A DNA stretch of 64,000 nucleotides from NCBI GenBank assembly GCA_016699575.1, contig CP064979.1, positions 2,108,001 through 2,172,000 of the forward strand. Direction: 5' to 3'. The DNA comes from Flavobacteriales bacterium. Lineage in GTDB: Bacteria > Bacteroidota > Bacteroidia > Flavobacteriales_F > PHOS-HE28. Both the position numbers and the translations under genes were made by a program. This document shows positions 43,498 to 51,474 of the stretch, one piece after another. The notes below the pieces were generated by a model that made no database searches, was not told the DNA's origin, and saw only the letters and a list, made by a program, of their open reading frames with translations. Position 1 is the first letter of the stretch, and every line of letters begins with the position of its first letter.

Positions 43498-44805
43498 TCA
43501 GTGGGCGGTGGCGGCTTTTTGTGCCGGACGCTTCACCACGTCGTGCCCGATATCGCTACGGCACATCTTGCCTTCGTAGTTGATCACGGTGGTGGCCATA
43601 TAGGCGCGCGCAATGGCGTGCTCCACGTCCTTTCCGAAGGCGGTTACCGATAGCACTCGGCCGCCATTGCTCACCAAGCGGTCCCCCTTCATGGTCGTTC
43701 CGGCTTGGAACACATGCGCATCGCGCACCATGTCGAGGCCACTGATGGCTTTGCCTGTGACCGGTGCGGCGGGGTAACCTTGGCTGGCCAGCACCACGGT
43801 CACGGCGGTGCGGTCATCCACGTCGATGTGGCGTTCGCTCAGCGTATTGGAAGCGATGCCCTCGAAGAGGTCGAGGAGATCGCTGCGCAGGCGCGGGAGC
43901 AGCACTTGGGTTTCCGGATCGCCCAAACGCACATTGTATTCAATGACGTACGGCTCGTTGTTCACGTTCATGAGCCCCATGAAGATGAAGCCTTGGTACG
44001 GGATCCCATCGGCTTCCAGGCCGCGGATGGTAGGCGCCGCCACGCGGTCGTGCACCTTCTGCATGAAGTCTTTGTCGGCCGCGGGCACAGGGCTCACCGC
44101 TCCCATGCCGCCGGTGTTGGGGCCGGTGTCGCCATCACCCACGCGCTTGTAGTCCTTTGCTGCGGGCAGCATCTTGAACGACTTGCCATCGGTGATCAGG
44201 AAGGCGCTCACCTCGGTGCCCTTCAGGAATTGTTCGATCACCACGCGCTCACCAGCAGTGCCGAAGCTCTTGCCGCTGAGCATGCCCTTCACGGTCTTCT
44301 CGGCCTCCTTCAGGTCGCTGGTGATCACCACGCCTTTGCCGGATGCAAGTCCATCGGCTTTGATGACGTACGGCGCTGCCACCTTGCCCAAGTGCTCAAC
44401 TGCAGCGTTCACCTCGTCCTTGCCGAAGCTGCGGTGCGCGGCAGTGGGGATGTTGTGGCGGAACATGAACTCCTTCGCGAAGTCCTTGCTGCCCTCGAGC
44501 ATCGCGCCGGCCTTGCGCGGGCCGATCACCGTGATGTCCTTCAACTGCGGGTCTTCGGCGATACGATCGTGCAGGCCGTCCACCAGTGGTTGCTCGGGCC
44601 CCACCACCACCATCTTGATCTTCTTCTCCAGCAGGAAGGACCGCAGCGCCTTGTGGTTGTTGATGTCCACTGCGGCTGCACGGCCGTGGCGCGCGCTGCC
44701 CGGATTGCCCGGGGCCACGTACAGTTCATCGAGCAGGGAGCTCTGCGCGATCTTCCACGCCATGGCGTGTTCGCGACCGCCGGAGCCGATCAACAGGACG
44801 TTCAT
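43498..44805 (-). CDS. purD: Phosphoribosylamine-glycine ligase
   Basis: PurD joins glycine to phosphoribosylamine with ATP, the second step of purine synthesis. The 435-residue protein has MNVLLIGSGGREHAMAWKI at the start (GGREH signature), APGNPGSARHG, the ATP-grasp segment VIKADGLASGKGVVI and the signature YNVRLGDPETQVLLPRL (RFGDPEtQ; here R-L-G-D-P-E-T-Q). Length is normal. The ATG at 44805 opens directly with the nucleotide-binding strand; a longer frame to 44856 is not needed. It is about 2 kb from purQ but not in one operon with it, since a divergent gene lies between. Confidence 0.96.
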   Translation of the reverse strand: MNVLLIGSGGREHAMAWKIAQSSLLDELYVAPGNPGSARHGRAAAVDINNHKALRSFLLEKKIKMVVVGPEQPLVDGLHDRIAEDPQLKDITVIGPRKAGAMLEGSKDFAKEFMFRHNIPTAAHRSFGKDEVNAAVEHLGKVAAPYVIKADGLASGKGVVITSDLKEAEKTVKGMLSGKSFGTAGERVVIEQFLKGTEVSAFLITDGKSFKMLPAAKDYKRVGDGDTGPNTGGMGAVSPVPAADKDFMQKVHDRVAAPTIRGLEADGIPYQGFIFMGLMNVNNEPYVIEYNVRLGDPETQVLLPRLRSDLLDLFEGIASNTLSERHIDVDDRTAVTVVLASQGYPAAPVTGKAISGLDMVRDAHVFQAGTTMKGDRLVSNGGRVLSVTAFGKDVEHAIARAYMATTVINYEGKMCRSDIGHDVVKRPAQKAATAH

Positions 44806-44884
44806 GCCTTCCTTCTTTCGCGCAAAGGAAGCCGCAACGCCCGCCGCGCACCGCACAACTTATCGACAGGCTGTGGAAGGGCGG

Positions 44885-44940
44885 AAAAGACGAAGCCCTT
44901 TGTCGGTTCTCGACTGCGCTCGAACTGACAAAGGGCTTCG
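44885..44940 (-). terminator. Long inverted repeat serving as terminator of the gene at 44961
   Basis: A 14-bp stem (44891-44904 with 44927-44940) encloses a 22-base loop that itself folds (GTTCGAG..CTCGA type, 44906-44926), and the minus strand continues into TCTTTT. It begins 20 bases after the stop at 44961. The inner sequence GTTCGAGCGCAGTCGAGAAC looks like a dispersed palindromic element. Confidence 0.75.
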
Positions 44941-44960
44941 TGGAAGATCGCTGCGAACGA

Positions 44961-45593
44961 TCAGTGCGTGTGCGCCACGCGCTTGATGCTGCAGCCTTGG
45001 TTGCGCGTGGTGGGCGGATCGATCGGTTTGCCGGCCGCCATGTTCTCAACGGCGCGATCGAGCCAATGCTCTTTCACTGCTGCGGCACTGCCCACGTTGT
45101 CGTCGATGGCGCCGGTGTAAACGAGTTTCATGTTCTTGTCGAAGAGGAAAACGTGCGGCGTGGTGCGTGCACCGAACGCGTCGGCCACCTTGTGGTCCTT
45201 GTCCACCACATACAGGCCCTTGTAGTTGTTGGCGGTGTAGTGCTCCTTCATCTTATCGAAGCTGTCATCGCCTGCGCGCTTGGCTTCGTTGCTGTTCACG
45301 AGGATGAAGCCCACATCGTTCTTCTTGCTCAACGTGGCGAGCGCTGGGTAGCGGTTCTGCCAGCCTTCGCTGCCATCGCTGCCCACCACGAAAGGACAGG
45401 TGTTGCAGCTGAAGATGACGAGCAGGCCATTGGCGCCCGCGGCTTGTTTCAGGGTCACCTCTTTGCCGCTCACGTCCTGCATGGCTTGGTCGGGCAGTGG
45501 GAGCGAGGCACCAACGGAAAGGGTAACGATCTCGTGCGGGGCGGCGGCCAGCAAGGCAGCGGCACCGATGGGAAGAAGCAGTTTGGCGATCAT
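44961..45593 (-). CDS. Secreted thioredoxin-fold (AhpC/TSA, redoxin) protein
   Basis: A 210-residue exported protein with a signal peptide (MIAKLLLPIGAAALLAAAPH). The thioredoxin fold is clear: DQAMQDVSGKEVTLKQA, then LLVIFSCNTCPFVVGSD with a C-x-x-C pair (CNTC), FILVNSNEAKRAGDDSF and the cis-Pro in GARTTPHVFLFDKNMKLVY. This matches the redoxin proteins annotated as 'thioredoxin family, AhpC/TSA' in Bacteroidota, which probably work as periplasmic thiol oxidoreductases. The C-terminus carries an extra Cys and His (NQGCSIKRVAHTH). It stands alone between purD and the toxin-antitoxin pair. Confidence 0.92.
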   Translation of the reverse strand: MIAKLLLPIGAAALLAAAPHEIVTLSVGASLPLPDQAMQDVSGKEVTLKQAAGANGLLVIFSCNTCPFVVGSDGSEGWQNRYPALATLSKKNDVGFILVNSNEAKRAGDDSFDKMKEHYTANNYKGLYVVDKDHKVADAFGARTTPHVFLFDKNMKLVYTGAIDDNVGSAAAVKEHWLDRAVENMAAGKPIDPPTTRNQGCSIKRVAHTH

Positions 45594-45687
45594 GGCAACA
45601 GGAGTTTTTGTTGAGGAGGACGAAGCTACCGGGTGGAACAGCGTCGCGTGCCCCAGAGACGTGTGAAAAAGGGTGAAGCCGAACTGG

Positions 45688-45918
45688 TCAGCCGTTGAGT
45701 GCGGCAACAAACTCTTCCGGTGTCGCCTGGATCTCGTTCAGGATTTTCCGGATCAGTGGTCGAGAGATGTCCTGCCCTTTGTGGTGTGGAATGGTGGTGT
45801 ATCGCCCATCCGGATGTCGATAGAAGACATGGCTTCCTTTCTGACGGACAATAACGAAGCCCCACTTGAGCAGGATGCGCTCAAATGTCCGCGCATCAAC
45901 GATGGGCAATTTGCTCAT
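45688..45918 (-). CDS. hicA: HicA-family mRNA-interferase toxin
   Basis: A 76-residue protein of the HicA (YcfA) family: a dsRNA-binding-like fold that cleaves mRNA free of the ribosome. The signature is present: PIVDARTFERILLKWGFVIV, then RQKGSHVFYRHPDGRYTTIP with the catalytic His in GSHVFY, and HHKGQDISRPLIRKILNEI. Its ATG overlaps the stop of hicB by four bases, so toxin translation is coupled to the antitoxin. The antitoxin comes first, the reverse of the E. coli hicAB order but common in this family. All key residues are intact, so it is probably active. Confidence 0.93.
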   Translation of the reverse strand: MSKLPIVDARTFERILLKWGFVIVRQKGSHVFYRHPDGRYTTIPHHKGQDISRPLIRKILNEIQATPEEFVAALNG

Positions 45919-46142
45919 ACTGCGATGGAGAACGACTGAAGACCGATGAACTCAGGGAGGGCTTTGATCTCGTCCTCGCTCATCTCTTCCAAACAGAGTT
46001 CCACTACTTCCTTCAGGTTGACCTGCAGGTCGTCCAAGCTCTTCGCTTGCGTATGCGCACCGGGGATGCTCGGAACCATGCCGATGTACAACCCTGTTTC
46101 GGGGTCGCGCTCTATGTGTGCGGTGAACTGGATGTTGCGCAT
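45915..46142 (-). CDS. hicB: HicB-family antitoxin, short form
   Basis: A 75-residue HicB protein: MRNIQFTAHIERDPETGLYI, then GMVPSIPGAHTQAKSLDDLQ and NLKEVVELCLEE. This is the partial RNase-H-like fold that blocks the toxin. The C-terminal DNA-binding part (ribbon-helix-helix or HTH) of longer HicB proteins is missing, the last residues being LPEFIGLQSFSIAV, so autoregulation would need another protein. An upstream extension of the frame to 46211 is not convincing. It is the first gene of the pair, 89 bases after a small Cys-rich protein on the same strand. Confidence 0.92.
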   Translation of the reverse strand: MRNIQFTAHIERDPETGLYIGMVPSIPGAHTQAKSLDDLQVNLKEVVELCLEEMSEDEIKALPEFIGLQSFSIAV

Positions 46143-46231
46143 GGTGCTCAAATGTAGGCCAGGGAGTAGTTGACTAGCCTTTGGCTCAGGATCGCGGGTG
46201 CTGCACCCCAAGAACGACCTTCATTAGAGAC

Positions 46232-46516
46232 CTACAGAGGAAAGGCACTCGGTGTGACAGGCTGCGCATGTCCGTTGACGCAGTCCGGCGTTGATGGCTC
46301 CCAGCCCTTTTCCGGAATGCAGACAGAAGTCGACTTCGCGACAAACTCAACGGGAAGAGGCGCGATATAGGCCACGTCCTCGTACGTTCTCGGCTCCCCG
46401 CGAACATTGCTCGCGCAAATGATGAAGCCCCGTTTGCATGCGGCGCACTCCATTGCAAGTAGGGCTTGCGTGCAATGTGGACAGGCAAAGCGACGAACCA
46501 GAGCGAGGTTGTCCAT
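46232..46516 (-). CDS. Small Cys-rich, probable zinc-ribbon protein
   Basis: A 94-residue protein with two CxxC pairs close together near the start, FACPHCTQALLAMECAACKR, the spacing of a zinc ribbon, plus single Cys residues later (IICASNV, TSVCIPEKG, PDCVNGHAQ). No signal peptide or helix for membrane insertion. I do not recognise the family. It starts 7 bases after the stop of the acyl-CoA dehydrogenase gene, so it may be co-transcribed with it, and lies just upstream of hicB. The codon use does not stand out. It could be an over-called open frame; the CxxC pairs are the main argument for it. Confidence 0.55.
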   Translation of the reverse strand: MDNLALVRRFACPHCTQALLAMECAACKRGFIICASNVRGEPRTYEDVAYIAPLPVEFVAKSTSVCIPEKGWEPSTPDCVNGHAQPVTPSAFPL

Positions 46517-46523
46517 TCAGGAC

Positions 46524-47738
46524 CTACTTGAACGCCGCCAGTCCCGTCACCTCCGCGCCCGTGATGAGCAAGTGAATGTCGTGCGTGCCTTCGTAGGTCA
46601 CCACGCTTTCCAGGTTCATCATGTGGCGCATGATGGGGTACTCGTTGGTGATGCCCATGCCGCCGAGGATCTGCCGTGCCTCGCGGGCCACGGTGAGCGC
46701 CAGGTGCACGTTGTTGCGCTTGGCCATGCTGATCTGCTGCGTGGTGGCGCGGCCTTCGCTGCGCAGCACGCCCAAGCGCCACGTGAGCAGTTGCGCCTTG
46801 GTGATCTCCGTGATCATCTCGGCGAGCTTCTTCTGCGTGAGCTGGAAACCACCGATGGGTTTGCCGAACTGCACGCGCTGTTTGCTGTACCGCAATGCCG
46901 TGTCGTAGCACTCCATGGCCACGCCGAGCGTTCCCCAGGCAATGCCGTAGCGCGCACTGTCGAGGCAGCCGAGCGGCGCGCCGAGGCCGCTCTTGTTCGG
47001 CAGCAGGTTGGCCTTGGGCACCTTCACGTTGTCGAACACCAGCTCGCCCGTGGGACTGGCGCGCAGCGAAAGCTTGCCGTGCGTGGTGGGCGTGGTGAAG
47101 CCTTCCATGCCGCGCTCCACAATGAGGCCGTGGATGCGCCCTTCGGTGTTCTCCGCTTTCGCCCACACGATGGCGAGGTCGGCGAAGGGAGAGTTGCTGA
47201 TCCACATCTTGGCACCGTTCAGCAGGTAGTGGTCGCCCTTGTCCTGGAACGTGGTGACCATGCCGCCCGGATTGCTGCCGTGATCGGGTTCGGTGAGGCC
47301 GAAGCATCCGATCTTCTTGCCCTGCACCATGTCGGGCAGCCATTTCTTCTTCTGCTCTTCGCTGCCGTATTTCCAGATGGGGTACATGGCCAGCGAACCC
47401 TGCACACTGCACAGGCTGCGCAAACCGCTGTCGCAGCGTTCGATCTCCTGCATGATCAAGCCGTAGCTGATCTGGTCCAATCCCGGACCGCCGTATTCCT
47501 CCGGCACGAAGGGACCGAACGCCCCGATCTCCGCCAAGCCGGGAATGATGTCCTTGCTGAACTCCGCCTTCTCGAACCGCTCCTCGATGATCGGCTTCAG
47601 GTGCTTGCTCACGTGCTGGCGTGCCGTGTCGCGGATCAGCTTCTGTTCTTCCGTGAGCAGCTCGTCCACCAAGTAGTGGTCGTGGGCTTGGAACTGGTCG
47701 GTGGCGGAACTCTTCTTGGTGGCGGTGGCGGTGCTCAT
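46524..47738 (-). CDS. Acyl-CoA dehydrogenase, glutaryl-CoA dehydrogenase-like
   Basis: A 404-residue FAD flavoprotein. Glutaryl-CoA dehydrogenase oxidises and decarboxylates glutaryl-CoA to crotonyl-CoA in lysine and tryptophan breakdown. Features: SLCSVQGSLAMYPIWKYGSE (the GCDH-type SVQ.SLxMxPI segment), GCFGLTEPDHGSNPGGM, MWISNSPFADLAIVW, QFGKPIGGFQLTQKKLAEMI, RQILGGMGITNEYPIMRHM and the catalytic Glu in VTYEGTHDIHLL. Length fits. The ATG at 47738 follows a TACTTTCG box by 19 bases. No electron-transfer flavoprotein gene is nearby. The GCDH call is good; another short-branched acyl-CoA substrate remains possible. Confidence 0.92.
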   Translation of the reverse strand: MSTATATKKSSATDQFQAHDHYLVDELLTEEQKLIRDTARQHVSKHLKPIIEERFEKAEFSKDIIPGLAEIGAFGPFVPEEYGGPGLDQISYGLIMQEIERCDSGLRSLCSVQGSLAMYPIWKYGSEEQKKKWLPDMVQGKKIGCFGLTEPDHGSNPGGMVTTFQDKGDHYLLNGAKMWISNSPFADLAIVWAKAENTEGRIHGLIVERGMEGFTTPTTHGKLSLRASPTGELVFDNVKVPKANLLPNKSGLGAPLGCLDSARYGIAWGTLGVAMECYDTALRYSKQRVQFGKPIGGFQLTQKKLAEMITEITKAQLLTWRLGVLRSEGRATTQQISMAKRNNVHLALTVAREARQILGGMGITNEYPIMRHMMNLESVVTYEGTHDIHLLITGAEVTGLAAFK

Positions 47739-47757
47739 GGTTCTGTTGAAAGCGCGG

Positions 47758-47765
47758 CGAAAGTA
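47758..47765 (-). promoter_or_regulatory. -7 box of the acyl-CoA dehydrogenase gene
   Basis: TACTTTCG on the minus strand followed by CCGCG, 19 bases before the ATG at 47738. Sequence and spacing copy those of the purQ promoter. Confidence 0.5.
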
Positions 47766-47792
47766 GCGCAGTGCTTCCGCGGGCACCCCGCC

Positions 47793-47800
47793 TAGTTTCG
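47793..47800 (+). promoter_or_regulatory. -7 box of the DUF4271-hemD operon
   Basis: TAGTTTCG ends 8 bases before the ATG at 47809. It lies back to back with the dehydrogenase promoter, 27 bases away on the other strand. Confidence 0.45.
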
Positions 47801-47808
47801 CGGCTCAA

Positions 47809-48489
47809 ATGGAGCCGGTGCTACGAACGCACGACGTCATGAGCGAGGGCTGGACCGGTCTGGTGCTCCTCGGGGTCCTTGTGGTGCTGGCCTGGACCAA
47901 CGTGCGGGACCACAAGAAGTGGGCAGTTCTATGGGACAGCGTAAAACGCTTGCGGCTCGGCCAGCAGACCATGCGCGACGACATCAGCCTGCGCGACCGC
48001 GGTTGGATCGCCTTGCAAGTGGCGGCCATGTTATTGGTGGGCCTCTTCGTGCACCAATGGACGGCATGGAGCGGTGTGGCTTCGGGCTGGTCCGCGTTCC
48101 TTATCGTGTTGGGTGGCGTGGTCTGTATCACCGCAGCGCAACTCCTGCTCATCCGCCTCACCGGCTGGTTTTTCGTCATGGATCAGGGGCTGGGCGAGTA
48201 CCTCTACACCTGCCTGTTGCTGTTCATCGCGTTTGCACTGTTGCTGCTTCCGGTGAGCATTGTGGCCGCCTACTTGCCAGCGGCACGCAACGGTGCGCTG
48301 CTGGTGGGTGCCGGCATCCTGGTGATCATGGTGGTTTACCGATGGTTCAGGGCTGCCGTCATCGGCCTGGCCCAGGGGGTGGGTCTCCGTGCCATCTTAA
48401 TTTACATTTGCGCCCTCGAAATCCTACCTGCCGCTTTGGCGGCACAAGCCATCGCGCAACACGCCCGCTCGATCCCTGAACCTGTTTAA
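47809..48489 (+). CDS. DUF4271 membrane protein
   Basis: A 226-residue protein with six or seven hydrophobic helices (GWTGLVLLGVLVVLAWTNV, GWIALQVAAMLLVGLFVHQW, FLIVLGGVVCITAAQLLLIR, LYTCLLLFIAFALLLLPVSI). The family DUF4271 is typically encoded directly before uroporphyrinogen-III synthase in Bacteroidota, as here: hemD starts 12 bases after its stop. Function unknown; the conserved pairing suggests a link to tetrapyrrole synthesis, but this is inferred only from neighbourhood. Confidence 0.9.
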   Translation: MEPVLRTHDVMSEGWTGLVLLGVLVVLAWTNVRDHKKWAVLWDSVKRLRLGQQTMRDDISLRDRGWIALQVAAMLLVGLFVHQWTAWSGVASGWSAFLIVLGGVVCITAAQLLLIRLTGWFFVMDQGLGEYLYTCLLLFIAFALLLLPVSIVAAYLPAARNGALLVGAGILVIMVVYRWFRAAVIGLAQGVGLRAILIYICALEILPAALAAQAIAQHARSIPEPV

Positions 48490-48501
48490 GACGCGCCCCG
48501 C

Positions 48502-49431
48502 TTGAAGATCAAGACCATCCTTGTCACCCAGCCGGAACCAGTGGGCGAAAAGTCGCCGTACCATGATCTGTCGAAGAAGGCCAACGTGAAGATCGACTTC
48601 CGTCCCTTCATCAAGATCGAGCCTATCGCGGGCCAGGATTTCAGGCAGGACCGAGTGAACATCCTCGACCACAGCGCGGTGATCTTCACCAGCCGCAATG
48701 CGGTGGACCACTTCTTCCGCATCGCCAAGGAGGTGCGCGTGAACGTGCCCGAGATGATGAAGTATTTCTGCGTGAGCGAGAGCGTCGCCTACTACGTGCA
48801 GAAGTACATCGTGTACCGCAAGCGCAAGGTGTTCATCGGCAAGCAGACGTTCGGCGATCTGATGGACGTGATCAAAAAGCACCGCGACGAGAAGTTCCTC
48901 GTGCCGTGCACCGACATCCAGAAGCAGGAGATCCCAGAACTGCTGGACAAGGCGGGTATCGCTTACACCAAGGCCGTCATTTACCGCACGGTGGCCGCCG
49001 ACCTCCGGGACCTGAAGGAAGTGAAGTACGACATGCTCGTGTTCTTCAGCCCGGCCGGTATCGAAAGCCTGAAGAAGAACTTCCCCGACTTCACGCAGAA
49101 CGGCACCATCATCGCCGCGTTCGGTCCCACGACGGTGAAGGCTGTGCGCGATGCAGGCCTGCGCCTCGACATCGAAGCACCACTGCCCGAAGCGCCGAGC
49201 ATGACGGGCGCCATCGAACTGTACATCAAGCGCCTGGCGAAAGGACAAACAGGCCCTTTGGCGCCGCCACCACCGCCTGCTCCCGCCCCCGCCAAAGTGG
49301 CCAAGCCACAAGCAGGTCCGGTGAAGAAGGCCGTGAGCGCTGTGGTGAAGAAGGTGGTGAAGGCGGTGAAGCCTGCGGACAAGAAGGCTGCGCCGAAGAA
49401 GGCGGCTAAGCCGGCGACCAAGAAGAAGTAG
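48502..49431 (+). CDS. hemD: Uroporphyrinogen-III synthase with Lys/Ala/Pro-rich tail
   Basis: HemD closes and inverts ring D of hydroxymethylbilane to give uroporphyrinogen III. Residues 1-248 are the divergent Bacteroidota-type enzyme: KTILVTQPEPVGEKSPYHDL, AVIFTSRNAVDHFFRIAKE, YDMLVFFSPAGIESLKKNFP and IIAAFGPTTVKAVRDAGL. The start is TTG at 48502; no ATG fits. From about residue 250 a tail of some 60 residues follows, first Pro/Ala (LAPPPPPAPAPAKVAKPQ), then Lys/Ala/Val repeats (KKAVSAVVKKVVKAVKPADK, KKAAPKKAAKPATKKK) like histone H1 or Hc1 tails. The tail is not part of the enzyme fold. Confidence 0.92.
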   Translation: MKIKTILVTQPEPVGEKSPYHDLSKKANVKIDFRPFIKIEPIAGQDFRQDRVNILDHSAVIFTSRNAVDHFFRIAKEVRVNVPEMMKYFCVSESVAYYVQKYIVYRKRKVFIGKQTFGDLMDVIKKHRDEKFLVPCTDIQKQEIPELLDKAGIAYTKAVIYRTVAADLRDLKEVKYDMLVFFSPAGIESLKKNFPDFTQNGTIIAAFGPTTVKAVRDAGLRLDIEAPLPEAPSMTGAIELYIKRLAKGQTGPLAPPPPPAPAPAKVAKPQAGPVKKAVSAVVKKVVKAVKPADKKAAPKKAAKPATKKK

Positions 49432-49538
49432 GGCTCCTTCGCCCGCAGGGAAAGCTGGTCCGGTACGCGAGGGTGCTGGTGCCGTTGATAAGGCCTGCGG
49501 GGCGCTGAACACTACGGCAGTTGGACTTCGACGTCGGA

Positions 49539-49946
49539 TCAACGGCGGTTGACCCGGAAATCGATGTTCTCCGGTGGGTCATGAACGAGCAGTCGGCATG
49601 CTGGGTTCGCCATGTCCAACAAAGCCGAATCCCTCGGATCCCAGATGAACACTGGCAGCGGATCCTGGACAACGATGCGCCCATAAGTGTATTCCGGATC
49701 GTCCTTCGCATGCAGGACGAACGTATCGTTCACGACGCACCATGAACCACGAGTGTCATAGTTCGTACCAGCCATATGTCGCTCGTACCGAAATGTGGAG
49801 TCCACTTTCAGTTCGAACATCCGGATACTGAACGTGCCCTCGTTGTAGGCCGACACGAGAACCGGTGTCGGGTCATCATCTTTGGGTGGAGTGCAAGACA
49901 GGGCAAGGCCAACGAAAGCGGATACGCAGAGGAGAGGGCGGATCAT
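49539..49946 (-). CDS. Lipoprotein of unknown function coupled to sufB
   Basis: A 135-residue predicted lipoprotein with a short signal and lipobox-like LALSC (MIRPLLCVSAFVGLALSC, Cys near residue 18), followed by an acidic, beta-rich domain (NEGTFSIRMFELKVDSTFRY, GSWCVVNDTFVLHAKDDPEY). It looks like one of the small lipocalin-like lipoproteins of Bacteroidota, but I cannot name the family. Its ATG overlaps the sufB stop (ATGA), so it is translated from the suf transcript, although an envelope lipoprotein has no known part in cluster assembly. It converges on hemD. Confidence 0.82.
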   Translation of the reverse strand: MIRPLLCVSAFVGLALSCTPPKDDDPTPVLVSAYNEGTFSIRMFELKVDSTFRYERHMAGTNYDTRGSWCVVNDTFVLHAKDDPEYTYGRIVVQDPLPVFIWDPRDSALLDMANPACRLLVHDPPENIDFRVNRR

Positions 49947-51391
49947 CCAACGCTTCCCTCAAGCGACACTGCCAGCAACTTCTGCGCTTCCACCGCGAAT
50001 TCCATCGGTAGCTGGTTGAGCACCTCCTTGCAGTAGCCGTTCACGATGAGGCTTACGGCCTTTTCCGTTTCGATGCCCCGTTGGTTGAGGTAGAAGATCT
50101 GGTCCTCTCCGATCTTGCTCGTGGTGGCTTCGTGCTCCACCATGGCGCTGGGGTTCTCGCTCTCGATGTACGGGAAGGTGTGCGCGCCGCAGCGATCGCC
50201 GAGCAGCAATGAATCGCACTGGCTGAAGTTGCGCGCGCCTTTTGCGCCCTTGCCGATCTTCACCAAGCCCCGGTAGCTATTGTTGGAAAAACCCGCGCTG
50301 ATGCCCTTGCTCACGATCGTGCTCTTCGTGCCCTTGCCGATGTGGGTCATCTTGGTGCCCGTGTCGGCTTGCTGGCGGTTGTTCGTTACGGCAACACTGT
50401 AGAACTCGCCGGTGCTGTGATCGCCTTTCAGCACACAGCTCGGATACTTCCAAGTTATCGCGCTGCCCGTCTCCACCTGCGTCCAGCTGATCTTGCTGCG
50501 ATCGCCGAGGCACATGCCGCGCTTCGTTACGAAGTTGTAGATGCCGCCCTTGCCTTCCTTGTCGCCGGGATACCAGTTCTGGACGGTGCTGTACTTGATC
50601 TCCGCATCCTTCAACGCAACGAGTTCAACAACAGCGGCGTGCAGTTGGTGCTCGTCGCGGATCGGTGCGGTGCAGCCTTCGAGGTAGCTCACGTACGCGC
50701 CTTCATCGGCGATCAGCAGGGTGCGCTCGAACTGGCCGGTCATGGCCTCGTTGATCCGGAAGTAGGTGCTGAGTTCCATCGGGCAGCGCACACCCGGCGG
50801 GATGTAGCAGAAGCTGCCGTCGCTGAAGACCGCGCTGTTGAGCGCAGCGAAGTAGTTGTCCGTGCGGGGAACGACGGTGCCGAGGTACTTCTTGATCAGC
50901 TCGGGATGCTCCTTCACCGCATCACTGAACGAGCAGAAGATGATGCCCTTCTCCTTCAGCGTCGCTTGGAACGTGGTCTTCACGCTCACGCTGTCGAACA
51001 CGATGTCCACGGCCACACCAGCGAGGCGCTTCTGCTCCTCCATGCTGATGCCCAGCTTCTCGAAGGTCTTGATCAGCTCGGGATCCGCTTCGTCGAGGCT
51101 GTTGAGCGTGGGCTTCTTCTTCGGCGCGCTGTAGTAGTAAGCGTTCTGGTAATCGATCTTCGGGTAGTGCACATGTGCCCACGAGGGCTCTTCCATCTTC
51201 TGCCACAGGCGGAAGGCCTCGAGCCGCCACTCCAGCATCCACTCCGGCTCCTCCTTCTTCTTGCTGATGAAGCGCACGATGTCCTCGTTCAGCCCTTTCG
51301 CCGCCTTCTCGCTCTCGATGTCCGTGACGAAGCCGTAGGCATACTCTTTCGAGGTGACCTCGCGGAGGATATCGTCGGTGTCCTGGGCCAT
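49943..51391 (-). CDS. sufB: Fe-S cluster assembly scaffold SufB
   Basis: SufB, with SufC and SufD, builds Fe-S clusters from sulfur delivered by SufS. The 482-residue protein shows EPEWMLEWRLEAFRLWQKME, the SufBD core (IPPGVRCPMELSTYFRINE, LEGCTAPIRDEHQLHAAVVE, YSTVQNWYPGDKEGKGGIY, ISWTQVETGSAITWKYPSC) and the conserved Cys/Glu region CDSLLLGDRCGAHTFPYIES. Full length. Upstream, 105 bases away, is sufA on the same strand. Downstream, instead of sufC-sufD-sufS, comes a lipoprotein overlapping by four bases, so the rest of the pathway must be elsewhere. Confidence 0.97.
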   Translation of the reverse strand: MAQDTDDILREVTSKEYAYGFVTDIESEKAAKGLNEDIVRFISKKKEEPEWMLEWRLEAFRLWQKMEEPSWAHVHYPKIDYQNAYYYSAPKKKPTLNSLDEADPELIKTFEKLGISMEEQKRLAGVAVDIVFDSVSVKTTFQATLKEKGIIFCSFSDAVKEHPELIKKYLGTVVPRTDNYFAALNSAVFSDGSFCYIPPGVRCPMELSTYFRINEAMTGQFERTLLIADEGAYVSYLEGCTAPIRDEHQLHAAVVELVALKDAEIKYSTVQNWYPGDKEGKGGIYNFVTKRGMCLGDRSKISWTQVETGSAITWKYPSCVLKGDHSTGEFYSVAVTNNRQQADTGTKMTHIGKGTKSTIVSKGISAGFSNNSYRGLVKIGKGAKGARNFSQCDSLLLGDRCGAHTFPYIESENPSAMVEHEATTSKIGEDQIFYLNQRGIETEKAVSLIVNGYCKEVLNQLPMEFAVEAQKLLAVSLEGSVG

Positions 51392-51408
51392 GGCTCAGAG
51401 TTCATACT

Positions 51409-51474
51409 GCAAAGGGCGCGAAGGACGCAAAGAGGCCCAGCCACCCTGTGCATTTCCCTTTGCGCTCTTTGCGG
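51409..51474 (-). repeat. GCAAAG-type inverted repeat between sufA and sufB
   Basis: GCAAAGGGCGCGAAGGACG followed by CAAAGAGG (51409-51435) faces CCCTTTGCGCTCTTTGCGG (51456-51474). Both arms are built of iterated GCAAAG/GCGAAG units of 9 bases. It may form a stem in the sufA-sufB transcript. Confidence 0.65.

Noticed and set aside
45673..45939. An 88-codon plus-strand open frame across hicA
   Set aside because: It is antisense to the well-supported HicA toxin and has no recognisable features.
49441..49508. Possible terminator with an 8-bp stem between hemD and the lipoprotein gene
   Set aside because: The loop would be over 40 bases with a bulge and no T-run; support is too weak.
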